A stretch of 32,570 nt of DNA from JBGSWL01 sp041752455 (GCA_041752455.1 JBGSWL010000016.1:1-32570), one strand, 5' to 3'. Shown: positions 23,612 to 31,880, counted from the first letter of the stretch. Notes: generated by a model not told the origin, from the sequence alone. Numbers and translations are program-made.

Positions 23612-24553
23612 TCAACCCCACATGGCCAGCAGGCGAATTGCCAGCGTCTCGACAAACAGGATCGCAAACAGCGCGAAGAGATAGGTCAGCGAAAAACGGA
23701 ACAGCTTCTTTGCCGGAACCATGGTCGCATCGCCATCAGCCATGCGCCAGACGGCAATCGCATGGCGCATGAAATTGAGGCCGAGCAGCACGGCTGCCGC
23801 ACCATAGACCGGACCGGCAAAGCCCATCGGCCACGGAAGAACCGCAAAGACCGTGAGCAGCACCGAATAGACCAGCATCTGCAGCTTGGTTGCGCGCTCG
23901 CCTGCCACATTCGGAAGCATCGGAACGCCAGCCATGTCGTAGTCGCGCAGTTTGAAGAGGGCCAGCGCCCAGAAGTGCGGCGGCGTCCACAGGAAGATGA
24001 TCATGAATAGCACGACCGACTCCAGCGAGACCGAACCGGTCACCGCCGCCCAGCCGATCATTGGCGGGAAAGCGCCCGCAGCACCGCCGATGACGATGTT
24101 CTGCGGCGTCGAGCGCTTGAGCCACATCGTGTAAATGACCGCGTAGAAGAAGATCGTGAAGGCGAGCAGGCCACCGGCGACCCAGTTGGTCACAAGACCG
24201 AGCGTCAGGACGGACAAAACCGAAAGCACGATCCCGAAGCCGAGCGCCTCGCCGGCGGTCACCTTGCCGGACGGCACAGGACGCTTGGCAGTGCGGCTCA
24301 TCACCGCGTCGATATCGGCGTCATACCACATGTTCAGCGCGCCCGAGGCGCCTGCCCCGACCGCGATGGCAAGGATCGCGATGGCGGCGATGACCGGGTT
24401 GGGCGAGACGGGGGCAACGAGCATGCCGACCAGAGCCGTGAAAACCACAAGCGACATCACGCGCGGCTTAAGGAGATCGAAAAAATCGCGCGGCGTCGCC
24501 TCGGAAATACGGATCCCGGAGGTCGTCGATACGGTGTCTTCTGCAACTGCCAT
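23612..24553 (-). CDS. ctaB: protoheme IX farnesyltransferase (heme O synthase)
   Basis: The protein has 313 residues from the ATG at 24553. An alternative ATG at 24565 is only one base after GGGAG and so is a poorer start. This UbiA-family enzyme adds farnesyl to heme b, making heme O, the precursor of heme A. The first Asp-rich motif is NMWYDADIDAVMSRTAKRP. Later segments include MWLKRSTPQNIVIGGAAGAFPPMIGW and FLWTPPHFWALALFKLRDYDMAGVPMLP, both diagnostic. About nine membrane helices are visible. It is separated from ctaD by a 123-135 bp spacer containing a GC-rich hairpin. Confidence 0.96.
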   Translation of the reverse strand: MAVAEDTVSTTSGIRISEATPRDFFDLLKPRVMSLVVFTALVGMLVAPVSPNPVIAAIAILAIAVGAGASGALNMWYDADIDAVMSRTAKRPVPSGKVTAGEALGFGIVLSVLSVLTLGLVTNWVAGGLLAFTIFFYAVIYTMWLKRSTPQNIVIGGAAGAFPPMIGWAAVTGSVSLESVVLFMIIFLWTPPHFWALALFKLRDYDMAGVPMLPNVAGERATKLQMLVYSVLLTVFAVLPWPMGFAGPVYGAAAVLLGLNFMRHAIAVWRMADGDATMVPAKKLFRFSLTYLFALFAILFVETLAIRLLAMWG

Positions 24554-24630
24554 GGACGCTGCCATGCTCCCGGTCTGTTTTGAGGGCGGTTCGTGCCAGC
24601 CCTGCTTTTCTGGTTGTCTTATCTGTGGAC

Positions 24631-24658
24631 CGGCGCGCGAAGGGTGCTCCGCGCGCCG
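24631..24658. other. GC-rich hairpin between ctaD and ctaB
   Basis: CGGCGCGCG (24631-24639) pairs perfectly with CGCGCGCCG (24650-24658) around a 10-nt loop. No U tract follows on the minus strand, so it is not a classic terminator. It is the only sizeable spacer in the oxidase gene run and may lower downstream transcription or set RNA processing. Confidence 0.5.
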
Positions 24659-24688
24659 TCATTTCCTAGAGCCTTGGTGCTGCGCGGC

Positions 24689-26344
24689 TTACTTGATGCG
24701 CGGCAGTTCTTCCCACTGGTGGAACGGCGGCGGCGACGAGAGCTGCCATTCCAGGGTCGTTGCACCTTCACCCCACGGATTGGCTCCGGCTTCGCGCTTG
24801 CGGGCGAAGGCTTCGAACACGCCGTAAAGGAAGATCAGGACACCGACTGCAGAGAGGTACGAGCCCCACGACGAAACGAGGTTCCAGCCCGCATAGGCAT
24901 CCGGATAGTCGATATAGCGGCGCGGCATGCCGGCAAGACCGAGGAAGTGCTGCGGGAAGAAGACGAGGTTCACGCCGATGAAGGTCACCCAGAAGTGCGC
25001 CCGGGCGATCGTCGAGTTGTACATGTAGCCGAACATCTTCGGGAACCAGTAGTACCAGGCCGCAAAGATCGCGAACACCGCGCCCAGCGACAGCACGTAG
25101 TGGAAGTGCGCGACGACATAATAAGTGTCATGCAGCGAGCGGTCGAGGCCGGCATTGGCGAGCTGGACGCCGGTCACGCCGCCAAGGGTGAACAGGAAGA
25201 TGAACCCGACAGCCCAAAGCATCGGCGTGCGCATCTCGATCGAACCTCCCCACATGGTGGCAATCCACGAGAAGATCTTCACGCCGGTCGGCACGGCGAT
25301 CACCATCGTCGCGAAGACGAAATAGCGCTGCGTGTCGAGCGACAGGCCGACCGTGTACATGTGGTGCGCCCAGACGATGAAGCCGACGACGCCGATCGCG
25401 ACCATCGCATAGGCCATGCCGAGATAGCCGAAGATCGGCTTGCGCGAGAAGGTCGAGACGATGTGGCTGACGATGCCGAAGGCCGGCAGGATCAGGATGT
25501 AGACTTCCGGGTGACCGAAGAACCAGAACAGGTGCTGGAACAGGATCGGGTCGCCGCCGCCTTCAGGGGTGAAGAAGGTGGTGCCGAAGTTGCGGTCAGT
25601 CAAAAGCATGGTGATGGCACCAGCAAGAACCGGCAGCGAAAGCAGCAGGAGGAAGGCGGTGATCAGCACCGACCAGGCAAACAGCGGCATCTTGTGCAGC
25701 GTCATGCCCGGTGCGCGCATGTTGAAAATCGTCGTGATGAAGTTAATCGCGCCAAGGATCGACGATGCGCCGGCGATGTGCAGCGACAGGATCGCGAAAT
25801 CCATTGCAGGGCCGGGCTGGCCGGTGGTCGAAAGCGGCGGGTAGATCGTCCAGCCGCCACCTACGCCATAGGCGCCGGGTGCAGACGGCATGAACATGGA
25901 AATGACGAGCAGGATCACGGCCGGCGGCAAAAGCCAGAACGAGATGTTGTTCATGCGCGGGAACGCCATGTCCGGCGCGCCGATCATGATCGGAACCATC
26001 CAGTTGGCAAAGCCGCCGATCAGCGCAGGCATGACCATGAAGAAGATCATGATCAGGCCGTGGCCGGTGGTGAACACGTTGTACATGTGCTTGCCGGCAT
26101 CGATGGCCGCATCGCCTTCAACGCCGTAGACCATCGCGGCAAGGCCGTGGAAGATCTGGATGCCCGGCTCCGCCAGTTCCCAGCGCATCATCACCGACAG
26201 GAAACCGCCGAACACACCCATGATGATCGCGAAGATCAGGTAGAGTGTGCCGATGTCCTTGTGGTTGGTCGAAAACAGCCACCGGTTCACGAAGCCTATT
26301 GGCTTGTGATCGTGGTGAGCGTCGTGGACTGCAATGTCTGCCAT
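24689..26344 (-). CDS. ctaD: cytochrome c oxidase subunit I (aa3 type)
   Basis: The protein has 551 residues and 12 membrane helices. Heme and CuB ligands are readable: His95 (TTGHGLIM) and His413/His415 (VAHFHYV) for the hemes, and His278 with cross-linked Tyr282 (HPEVY). His327-His328 (WAHHMYT) complete CuB. Lys356 (VPTGVKIF) marks the K channel and Asp125 lies in the D-channel entry. These residues identify an A-type heme-copper oxidase. It reduces oxygen and pumps protons. The gene follows ctaC after 28 bp. Confidence 0.98.
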   Translation of the reverse strand: MADIAVHDAHHDHKPIGFVNRWLFSTNHKDIGTLYLIFAIIMGVFGGFLSVMMRWELAEPGIQIFHGLAAMVYGVEGDAAIDAGKHMYNVFTTGHGLIMIFFMVMPALIGGFANWMVPIMIGAPDMAFPRMNNISFWLLPPAVILLVISMFMPSAPGAYGVGGGWTIYPPLSTTGQPGPAMDFAILSLHIAGASSILGAINFITTIFNMRAPGMTLHKMPLFAWSVLITAFLLLLSLPVLAGAITMLLTDRNFGTTFFTPEGGGDPILFQHLFWFFGHPEVYILILPAFGIVSHIVSTFSRKPIFGYLGMAYAMVAIGVVGFIVWAHHMYTVGLSLDTQRYFVFATMVIAVPTGVKIFSWIATMWGGSIEMRTPMLWAVGFIFLFTLGGVTGVQLANAGLDRSLHDTYYVVAHFHYVLSLGAVFAIFAAWYYWFPKMFGYMYNSTIARAHFWVTFIGVNLVFFPQHFLGLAGMPRRYIDYPDAYAGWNLVSSWGSYLSAVGVLIFLYGVFEAFARKREAGANPWGEGATTLEWQLSSPPPFHQWEELPRIK

Positions 26345-26372
26345 GGTTCGGTCCGGTCCCTTTGGAAAGGCG

Positions 26373-27272
26373 TCAGTTGTTGTTCGCGGCGAGCTTGCTG
26401 CGCGCTTCGAGCGTCGCCATCAGCACGCGATTGGCGGTGCCGACGTCTTCGCGTGCGGCGGTCAGCCAGCTTGAATAGTCTTCCTTGGAAACGACCCGCA
26501 CGGCGATCGGCATGAAGGCGTGGTCCTTGCCGCAGAGTTCCGAGCACTGGCCGTAGTAGATGCCTTCGGCCTGCGCGTGGAACCATGTCTCGTTGAGACG
26601 GCCGGGAACTGCATCCATCTTCACGCCGAAAGCCGGCATGGCCCAGGAGTGCAGAACGTCGCCGGCAGTGACCAGAATGCGGACGGTCGTGTTGACCGGA
26701 ACGACCACTTCATTATCGACGGCCAGCAGGCGCGGATAGGCTCCCTTGTCTTCCTTGCCGGCGGCAGCGCGGTCTTCTTCCTTCAGCATGAGCTGGTCGA
26801 AGGAGACATCGGCGCCGTCTTCGGTCTGGTATTCATAGCCCCAGTACCACTGGTAACCGGTTGCCTTGACGGTCATTTCCGGTTCGGTCGGCGGCGTGAA
26901 CTGTTTGGTCAGCAGCTGGAACGACGGGACAGCAAGCATCAGGAGGATGACAATCGGTCCGACAGTCCAGATCACTTCGATGATCGTGTTGTGGCTGGCG
27001 CGCGAGGCAACCGGGTTGGCTTTGCGGCTGTAGCGCACGATGACCCAGCCGAGCAGGCCCATAACGAGAAGAACGATCGGGAGAAGGAAATAGAAGGTGT
27101 AACGCTCGAACCAGCGGATTTCTTCCATGATGCCGGTTGCAGCCGGCTGGAAGTTCAGCTGCCAATCGACCGGCTGTGCGGCAAAGGCGGCAGGCGCCAG
27201 AACGACAGCGACGGTGGCAAGAGCGGACAAGGTTATTGCGGCCAAAACGGCGCGCGAACGGATGTTCAACAC
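26373..27272 (-). CDS. ctaC: cytochrome c oxidase subunit II
   Basis: The protein has 299 residues from a GTG at 27272, with GGGAG 8 nt upstream. There is a signal peptide to about residue 32 (LAPAAFAAQ), then two membrane helices (about 58-80 and 100-122). A periplasmic cupredoxin domain follows. CuA ligands are His208, Cys243, Glu245, Cys247, His251 and Met254 in LHSW and GQCSELCGKDHAFM. The aromatic electron-entry patch is YQWYWGYEY. It accepts electrons from cytochrome c. It is the first gene of the oxidase run, so its promoter drives the cluster from the 298-bp region at 27273-27570. Confidence 0.98.
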   Translation of the reverse strand: MLNIRSRAVLAAITLSALATVAVVLAPAAFAAQPVDWQLNFQPAATGIMEEIRWFERYTFYFLLPIVLLVMGLLGWVIVRYSRKANPVASRASHNTIIEVIWTVGPIVILLMLAVPSFQLLTKQFTPPTEPEMTVKATGYQWYWGYEYQTEDGADVSFDQLMLKEEDRAAAGKEDKGAYPRLLAVDNEVVVPVNTTVRILVTAGDVLHSWAMPAFGVKMDAVPGRLNETWFHAQAEGIYYGQCSELCGKDHAFMPIAVRVVSKEDYSSWLTAAREDVGTANRVLMATLEARSKLAANNN

Positions 27273-27355
27273 GTCAGTAGTCTCCCGATGCGGCGGGCGT
27301 AAATTCCGCCTTCAGTCCTGCGCCATTTACAACCACAATCAATGGTCGCCCGCAA

Positions 27356-27413
27356 CTGCGACAGATGGACCAGTCTGCGACAATTCGCGCACAACAGTGC
27401 AAAAGTGTCGCAG
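27356..27413. promoter_or_regulatory. three CTGCGACA motifs in the ctaC/IalB divergent region
   Basis: The region upstream of ctaC carries CTGCGACA at 27356-27363 and again at 27375-27382. The inverse, TGTCGCAG, lies at 27406-27413. Such repeated octamers suggest a regulator site. The GCGACA core is similar to the half-site GCGRC(A/G) of RegR/ActR/RoxR-type redox regulators, which control respiratory oxidases in Alphaproteobacteria, but the full spacer pattern does not match cleanly. I see no convincing -35/-10 pair. Confidence 0.4.
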
Positions 27414-27570
27414 CTTTCCTCGGGACTTTTTCACTCCGGGACATGTTTTTGCCGGTTTGGCCGGTTCTTTGCTGCCTTGATTGAAGGACAGCATGTCAAA
27501 TGTCCGCAACACGCCTAAAATGTTGAAAACAGTGCCGATGATTCGCCGCTCCATCAAGGACAAACGCCGC

Positions 27571-28074
27571 ATGACAAAGTCCGTTGCCGTTTTCGCCGCT
27601 GCGCTGACCTTCACGGCAGCCGCTCTTGCCCCCGCGCAGGCCCAGACCGACACGGTTCGCGGTGAATATGGCTGGTGGCAGTTGCGCTGCTCGACGCCCG
27701 CCGGCGCCACGGCCGAGCAATGCGTGCTGATCCAGAATGTGGTGGCGGACGACCGGCCCGAGCTCGGCCTTTCGGTCGTCGCCTTCCGCACCGCCGACCG
27801 CAAGGCACAGATCCTGCGCATCCAGGTGCCGCTCGGCGTGCTGCTGCCGAACGGTCTCGGCCTGCACATCGACGGCAAGGACATGGGCCGCGCCTATTTC
27901 GTGCGCTGCTTCACCGATGGCTGCTATGCCGAAGTGATCCTCGAAGAGCCGCTGTTGGCGAGCCTGAAGACCGGAACCGAGGCGACCTTCACCGTCTTCG
28001 ACACGCCCGAGGAAGGCATCGGCATTCCGGTCGATCTCAAGGGTTTCACGGACGGGTTCGCCGCGCTGCCGTGA
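27571..28074 (+). CDS. invasion-associated locus B (IalB) family protein
   Basis: The protein has 167 residues from the ATG at 27571, which has AAGGA about 11 nt upstream and opens a signal peptide (MTKSVAVFAAALTFTAAALAPAQAQ). Starts further upstream would precede the signal with a basic, unconserved tail. The mature protein shows the IalB pattern: a WQLRC and EQCVLIQ pair of cysteines, the QVPLGVLLPNGLGLHIDG core, and an FVRCFTDGCYAEV pair. Two disulfides are likely. The family is named from Bartonella, where IalB is linked to erythrocyte invasion, but most members in free-living relatives have no known role. Confidence 0.9.
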   Translation: MTKSVAVFAAALTFTAAALAPAQAQTDTVRGEYGWWQLRCSTPAGATAEQCVLIQNVVADDRPELGLSVVAFRTADRKAQILRIQVPLGVLLPNGLGLHIDGKDMGRAYFVRCFTDGCYAEVILEEPLLASLKTGTEATFTVFDTPEEGIGIPVDLKGFTDGFAALP

Positions 28075-28086
28075 GGGGACGGGGCG

Positions 28087-30453
28087 TCAAACGCCCCAGT
28101 CCGTCCATAGCGCGTCCGCGATATCCTGAACGGTGATCAGGCTTCCGGGATTGCGGAAGACCAGAACATCGGCTCCGAAATCGAGGCGGATGTTGCCGTT
28201 TGGTGCCGTGATGGCGAGCGCTTCAAGTTCGGATGCCGTACCAGCCCAAAGATCGGGGTTGATGGCGATCCTGTCCTCGCCCGGTGTGAAATCTGCGATG
28301 ATGTCCCTACCGCTCCCGGCTGAGAACACGAAAATGTCGCTGCCAGCGCCGCCATGCAGCCGGTCATCGCCTTGACCACCGTCGAGGTAATCATCGCCAT
28401 TTCCACCGAAAAGACTGTCCTCGCCGCCATCGCCGGACAGGAAATCGTTTCCGTTGGCACCGCGCAGTTCATCGGCGCCATTCATCCCGAAAAGGATGTT
28501 GTCGCGGCCATTTCCGAAAAGCAGATCGTCCCCGTTCGTGCCGATGGCGTTTTCAACATTGATGATCACATCGAACTCACCGACCGCGACTTCCTGCGCC
28601 TCGGTCGTGTTCAAATAGACAAGCACGCCTGCGTCGCCGGAATAGACGACCCAGTCGTTCCCCGCGCCGCCATTGATCACGTCATTGCCCTGACCGCCGA
28701 TCAGGATGTCATCGCCAGCGCGCCCGAGCAGCGTGTCATCGCCGTCATTGCCGTCGATGATATCATTGCCTGCGCTGCCGGTGACCTCGTCATTGCCCTC
28801 CAGTGCATCAACGAAATTCGCGTTGATGCCTTCGGTCGTCTGGGGGTCGAGCGTGACGGCATCATTGCCGGGCGTCGTCGATGACGGAACGCCGGAATCG
28901 TCGGCGGTGCCGGAATAGTCGGGCTCGTAGGGTTCCTGCACGGCCAACAGTTCGGCGGTGCCTAAGTGAGCAGTTCCGTAGTTTGCCGGATTTTCGTAAT
29001 ACCAGAAACCGGGACGAATGCCGTCTGGCAACTCTGTGTTCGGATTAATGATGGTCTGCGGCGGCTCGTAGAACTCGTCCCATTCGGAAAATTCGATCCC
29101 GAAGTCACCGGCAACAAACCCCTCTATGACCACCGTGCACATCAAGCCGAAGGTCAGTTCTTCCGGCACTTCGACATCGCCATCCACGGCCCGGTAGCGC
29201 CAGACCTCGATTGTCAGGTCGCTTCCATCCAGCGCATACGTCACCTCGAAACCGCACCACGCGGCGTACTGGTATCCTGCAAGGTCGCTTCCGTAGATAC
29301 TGTACGATGCACTGGTGACGACGCCGTCTGTCGCTTGCTCAAACCGGCCCTGCCCGCCCCACGATCCGAAGTCCAATTGTTCGAGGCCGCCGAGGAGTTC
29401 AAAACCGAGATCGGAGGCTTCGTCTTCGCCGTCAAGTTCATCTTCCAGCCGGAAGACGATCCGGTCGCCGGCGTCACCACCGCCGACGATGGTGTCGGTG
29501 CCGCTGTTCTCGCCGACGATGATCATATCGTTGTCGCCATCGCCGAGCCCCGACGTGCCGCCGGCATTGTGGGCGATCGCTCCGGACGCCTGGTTGATGA
29601 GGAACCAGCCATTGCCGATGTCGATGGTGTCATCGCCGGCGCCGCCTTCGATGACATCCTCGCCATTTCCACCGGCCAGCCGGTCGTCGCCCGCCCCGCC
29701 CGACAGCCGGTCATCCCCGGCCCCGCCGTTGAACACGTCCACATTGGGCGTGTCGCGAGGGTCGGCCGGGTCGAAATCGGTGTCGCCGGTCAGGGTGAGG
29801 TCGATGGGACGGTTCGGGAGGAAAATATTGTCAATGCCATCCTGAATGACGTTCGACTGCAGCCCGGGAAACTGGTCTGCCAGTTCCGGAGATATGGCCA
29901 TCTCAAATGGTTGCGCATTGATGCCCAAACTCCAAAGGACCGACCCCGCAAATGTGTTGGAGTTCTGTTCGGGACCGTAGCCGACAAATTCGTCTTGGAT
30001 TGCAGTGGCAACAGAGATCATTTGGTTCCAGACCGCGTCAAGATCAGCGCCCTCTGCGAAACTGATAGGTAGGTGCTGATAGTCCGGCAATCCCGGCAAC
30101 GCGTCCTTAACCTCACTGTTGTCCACGGTCAGCGTTCGAGGGCCACCAAACTCGGGGTCTTCGCTTTCCCACAAGACAACCCAGTCGGCCCCTATTGGTA
30201 GCAGGTTGGCCCGGGTGACTTCGATTTCGATCCAGCCCTTAGCGTTCCCGTCGGAAGCGCCTTGCGCGCCGACAATCTGGAAATGACCCGAATTTGCATA
30301 GCGATCCGTCACCTCGTTGAAGAACGCCAAGCGCGCGGCCACGTCGGGCCTCAGCACTGCCAATTGTTCTGCATCAGGTGCCGGAACGACCGGAAAGTAG
30401 CGGGTCAGTCCTGCCTGGGTGGCGCCCAGTCCGATTCCGATAAGGTTGGTCAT
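28087..30453 (-). CDS. large RTX calcium-binding protein, likely type I secreted
   Basis: The protein has 788 residues without an N-terminal signal peptide. GGxGxDxU repeats occur in two blocks: a short one at about 242-278 (FNGGAGDDRLSGGAGDD) and a long one at about 551-708. Between them lies an unrepeated insert (about 280-540) holding the only two cysteines, Cys400 and Cys439. The C-terminus (DIFVFSAGSGRDIIADFTPGEDRI, about 706-729, then about 60 residues) is the usual RTX secretion region. Residues 1-240 form an unidentified domain with the motif EQNSNTFAGSVLWSLGI. GGAG lies 7 nt before the ATG. It follows ORF A by 24 bp and lies downstream of tolC. Activity is unknown. Confidence 0.9.
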   Translation of the reverse strand: MTNLIGIGLGATQAGLTRYFPVVPAPDAEQLAVLRPDVAARLAFFNEVTDRYANSGHFQIVGAQGASDGNAKGWIEIEVTRANLLPIGADWVVLWESEDPEFGGPRTLTVDNSEVKDALPGLPDYQHLPISFAEGADLDAVWNQMISVATAIQDEFVGYGPEQNSNTFAGSVLWSLGINAQPFEMAISPELADQFPGLQSNVIQDGIDNIFLPNRPIDLTLTGDTDFDPADPRDTPNVDVFNGGAGDDRLSGGAGDDRLAGGNGEDVIEGGAGDDTIDIGNGWFLINQASGAIAHNAGGTSGLGDGDNDMIIVGENSGTDTIVGGGDAGDRIVFRLEDELDGEDEASDLGFELLGGLEQLDFGSWGGQGRFEQATDGVVTSASYSIYGSDLAGYQYAAWCGFEVTYALDGSDLTIEVWRYRAVDGDVEVPEELTFGLMCTVVIEGFVAGDFGIEFSEWDEFYEPPQTIINPNTELPDGIRPGFWYYENPANYGTAHLGTAELLAVQEPYEPDYSGTADDSGVPSSTTPGNDAVTLDPQTTEGINANFVDALEGNDEVTGSAGNDIIDGNDGDDTLLGRAGDDILIGGQGNDVINGGAGNDWVVYSGDAGVLVYLNTTEAQEVAVGEFDVIINVENAIGTNGDDLLFGNGRDNILFGMNGADELRGANGNDFLSGDGGEDSLFGGNGDDYLDGGQGDDRLHGGAGSDIFVFSAGSGRDIIADFTPGEDRIAINPDLWAGTASELEALAITAPNGNIRLDFGADVLVFRNPGSLITVQDIADALWTDWGV

Positions 30454-30477
30454 GAAATATCTCCATCTTGCGACAAG

Positions 30478-31071
30478 TCAAAACAGCCGGGTTGGCGGGT
30501 ACTCGTGCCCGACCCCTGTGAGATTGAGATCGATGCCATAGTAAGCGCGGACGAACATCGCTTCGGAACCAAGCAGCCATTCGAGCGGATAGATCGGAAA
30601 CGTGCGCTGGGCCGGCAGGAACCCGTATTTGGGACCCAGTCCAGTTACGCGGACCGATAATGCGGCAACGGATGGGTTGCGCGCGACTTTGTCGGGAAAA
30701 TCATCTCTTTCTCGATAGTCCCGAACCGAAGTCTTAATGCCTTGGCACGCAAACCAGTTGGCCAATTTGTGAGGCGTGTCATGCGTGCGTGCAGCGGCAA
30801 CAACAATGCCCTCAATGTCCCTTGCCACGGCAAAATGCCCCCATGCCGTGCGATAGTCGATATACTCCCTCGAGACGCAGCGGCCTTCATCGGGAAAATC
30901 GAGGCAGATGTCGCCGTCGATCCGTCCGGCCGGGCAGAGCAGCTTTTCAAAGTTTGCTCGCAGGTCTTTTTCGAGTTCCGCCCGCGCATAGGCACGAAAG
31001 GCCTCGCCCGCCGAAAAATACACCGCCGCCACACAAAGCCAGACCATGATCGTGCGCTTGCTGATCTTCAT
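30478..31071 (-). CDS. four-cysteine membrane-anchored protein A (paralogue of B)
   Basis: The protein has 197 residues. A short basic N-terminus (MKISKR) precedes one membrane helix (about 7-24), after which the rest should be periplasmic. Cys46, Cys56, Cys65 and Cys109 align with B. Shared blocks are KRTIMVWLxVAAxYFxAGEA, CxxFPxxGxCVSxEYIDxRT and LANWxACQG. The C-terminal halves differ. I recognise no named family. Its ATG overlaps the stop of the 44-codon ORF (ATGA), and it ends 24 bp before the RTX gene. The context suggests accessory work for the RTX protein (immunity, tethering or secretion); this is inference. Confidence 0.8.
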   Translation of the reverse strand: MKISKRTIMVWLCVAAVYFSAGEAFRAYARAELEKDLRANFEKLLCPAGRIDGDICLDFPDEGRCVSREYIDYRTAWGHFAVARDIEGIVVAAARTHDTPHKLANWFACQGIKTSVRDYRERDDFPDKVARNPSVAALSVRVTGLGPKYGFLPAQRTFPIYPLEWLLGSEAMFVRAYYGIDLNLTGVGHEYPPTRLF

Positions 31072-31202
31072 GACGTGAGAGGGCCATCAGCGCGCGCGGG
31101 TTGCAATGCCTCCGGAATCACCGGGATGGTCAAATCCACCTCCGGTATCCATGCAGTGAATGAAATGTAAGATGCACCAACTGATATGCTTTGGACAGAC
31201 AT
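31068..31202 (-). CDS. 44-codon small ORF between B and A
   Basis: The sequence starts MSVQSISVGASYISFTAWIP and ends LQPARADGPLTS. A near-ideal AAGGAG lies 6 nt before the ATG, 17 nt after the stop of B. The stop overlaps the start of A by four bases, so it would couple A to B translation. Its first codons use TCT, TCA and ATA, which are rare in neighbouring genes, and local GC is lower. No signal or clear helix is evident. The last 13 codons sit in the 39-bp repeat found also before B. It may be a real small protein or a coupling leader. Confidence 0.5.
   Translation of the reverse strand: MSVQSISVGASYISFTAWIPEVDLTIPVIPEALQPARADGPLTS
31069..31107. repeat. 39-bp direct repeat before gene A
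   Basis: This is identical to 31781-31819, 712 bp away. Homology extends into the first codons of both paralogous genes (GCCAGACCATGATCGTGCGC shared). It marks a tandem duplication of the cassette. The repeat holds the end of the small ORF and the ATGA junction. Confidence 0.95.
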
Positions 31203-31219
31203 GTTTCACTCCTTCAAGA

Positions 31220-31783
31220 TCAGTACAGCAAACGTTGTGTGCCTACAGCGATGTTGGAAATTCTCACGCCATCGCGGAATGCGATCGTCACAACCGCGTC
31301 ATCCACGCCCGCAATAGGACGGATGGGCCACGGCCAGTTCTCAGTGGTCCAAATTGAGTACCCACCAATGTAGTTCACCGCGAAATACATGTTCATTCCG
31401 GTCTGACCGACATGTTTCAGCGCGGGCTGGACCCTGATTTGACGAAAACCCTGACAGGCGAGCCAGTTGGCAAGCCTCTGTTTGCTTTGATCGAACTCAC
31501 GATACTTGGCCGCCAGCAGGTCGTAGATCGCTTGGCGCCCGTGCACGCGTTTCCATACCGTTCGGAAATCGATATATTCGCCGCTCACGCATTTGCCGAT
31601 GTTCGGAAAGCCCGCGCAGACCTCGCCTTCCAGTTCACGCGAAGGACACACGTTCTCCTGAAAACTGGCATACATCTCGCGCTCCAGCGTGGCGCGGGCC
31701 CAGTGGCGCACGGCCTCGCCCGCCGCGAAATACATCGCCGCCACACCAAGCCAGACCATGATCGTGCGCTTCGCAATCCTCAT
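31220..31783 (-). CDS. four-cysteine membrane-anchored protein B (paralogue of A)
   Basis: The protein has 187 residues with the same layout as A: a basic N-terminus, one helix at about 7-24, then a periplasmic domain with Cys46, Cys56, Cys65 and Cys110. VCAGFPNIGKCVSGEYIDF and RLANWLACQG match A closely. The C-terminal half (VNYIGGYSIWTTENW and VTIAFRDGVRISNIAV) is different from A and beta-rich. Its start is overlapped by an upstream frame with the same LQPARADGPLTS tail seen before A. It lies between tolC and A. The family is not recognised and its role is inferred only from position next to the secretion and RTX genes. Confidence 0.8.
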   Translation of the reverse strand: MRIAKRTIMVWLGVAAMYFAAGEAVRHWARATLEREMYASFQENVCPSRELEGEVCAGFPNIGKCVSGEYIDFRTVWKRVHGRQAIYDLLAAKYREFDQSKQRLANWLACQGFRQIRVQPALKHVGQTGMNMYFAVNYIGGYSIWTTENWPWPIRPIAGVDDAVVTIAFRDGVRISNIAVGTQRLLY

Positions 31784-31819
31784 GACGTGAGAGGGCCATC
31801 AGCGCGCGCGGGTTGCAAT
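31781..31819. repeat. 39-bp direct repeat before gene B
   Basis: This is the second exact copy of the repeat described before A. In the matching frame it ends WVLQPARADGPLTS and overlaps the B start by ATGA, but upstream it runs into unrelated sequence containing the AAACCGG repeat motif. The small ORF of this copy therefore lacks the MSVQ-type start. Confidence 0.95.
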
Positions 31820-31865
31820 ACCCAAGAAATGGGAGGGTGGAGGGTTGGTGAATTGCACGCGAAAA

Positions 31866-31880
31866 CCGGTTTGAAACCGG
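31866..31880 (-). terminator. terminator-like palindrome after tolC
   Basis: On the minus strand CCGGTT-TCA-AACCGG is followed by TTTTCG, 112 nt after the tolC stop. It could be a weak intrinsic terminator for tolC. The sequence also resembles the core of the AAACCGGTT repeat at 18884-18986, so it may be a repeat remnant instead. Confidence 0.4.

Noticed and set aside
24593..26515. Plus-strand open frame of 640 codons
   Set aside because: It is antisense to ctaD and part of ctaC, low in hydrophobic segments and rich in His/Arg/Asp. It is a shadow of the oxidase genes.
27481..27570. Upstream starts for the IalB-like gene
   Set aside because: They add a basic tail before a complete signal peptide that has its own start and ribosome site at 27571.
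28966..30072. Plus-strand open frame of 368 codons
   Set aside because: It is antisense to the RTX gene; the GGxGxDxU repeats are on the minus strand.
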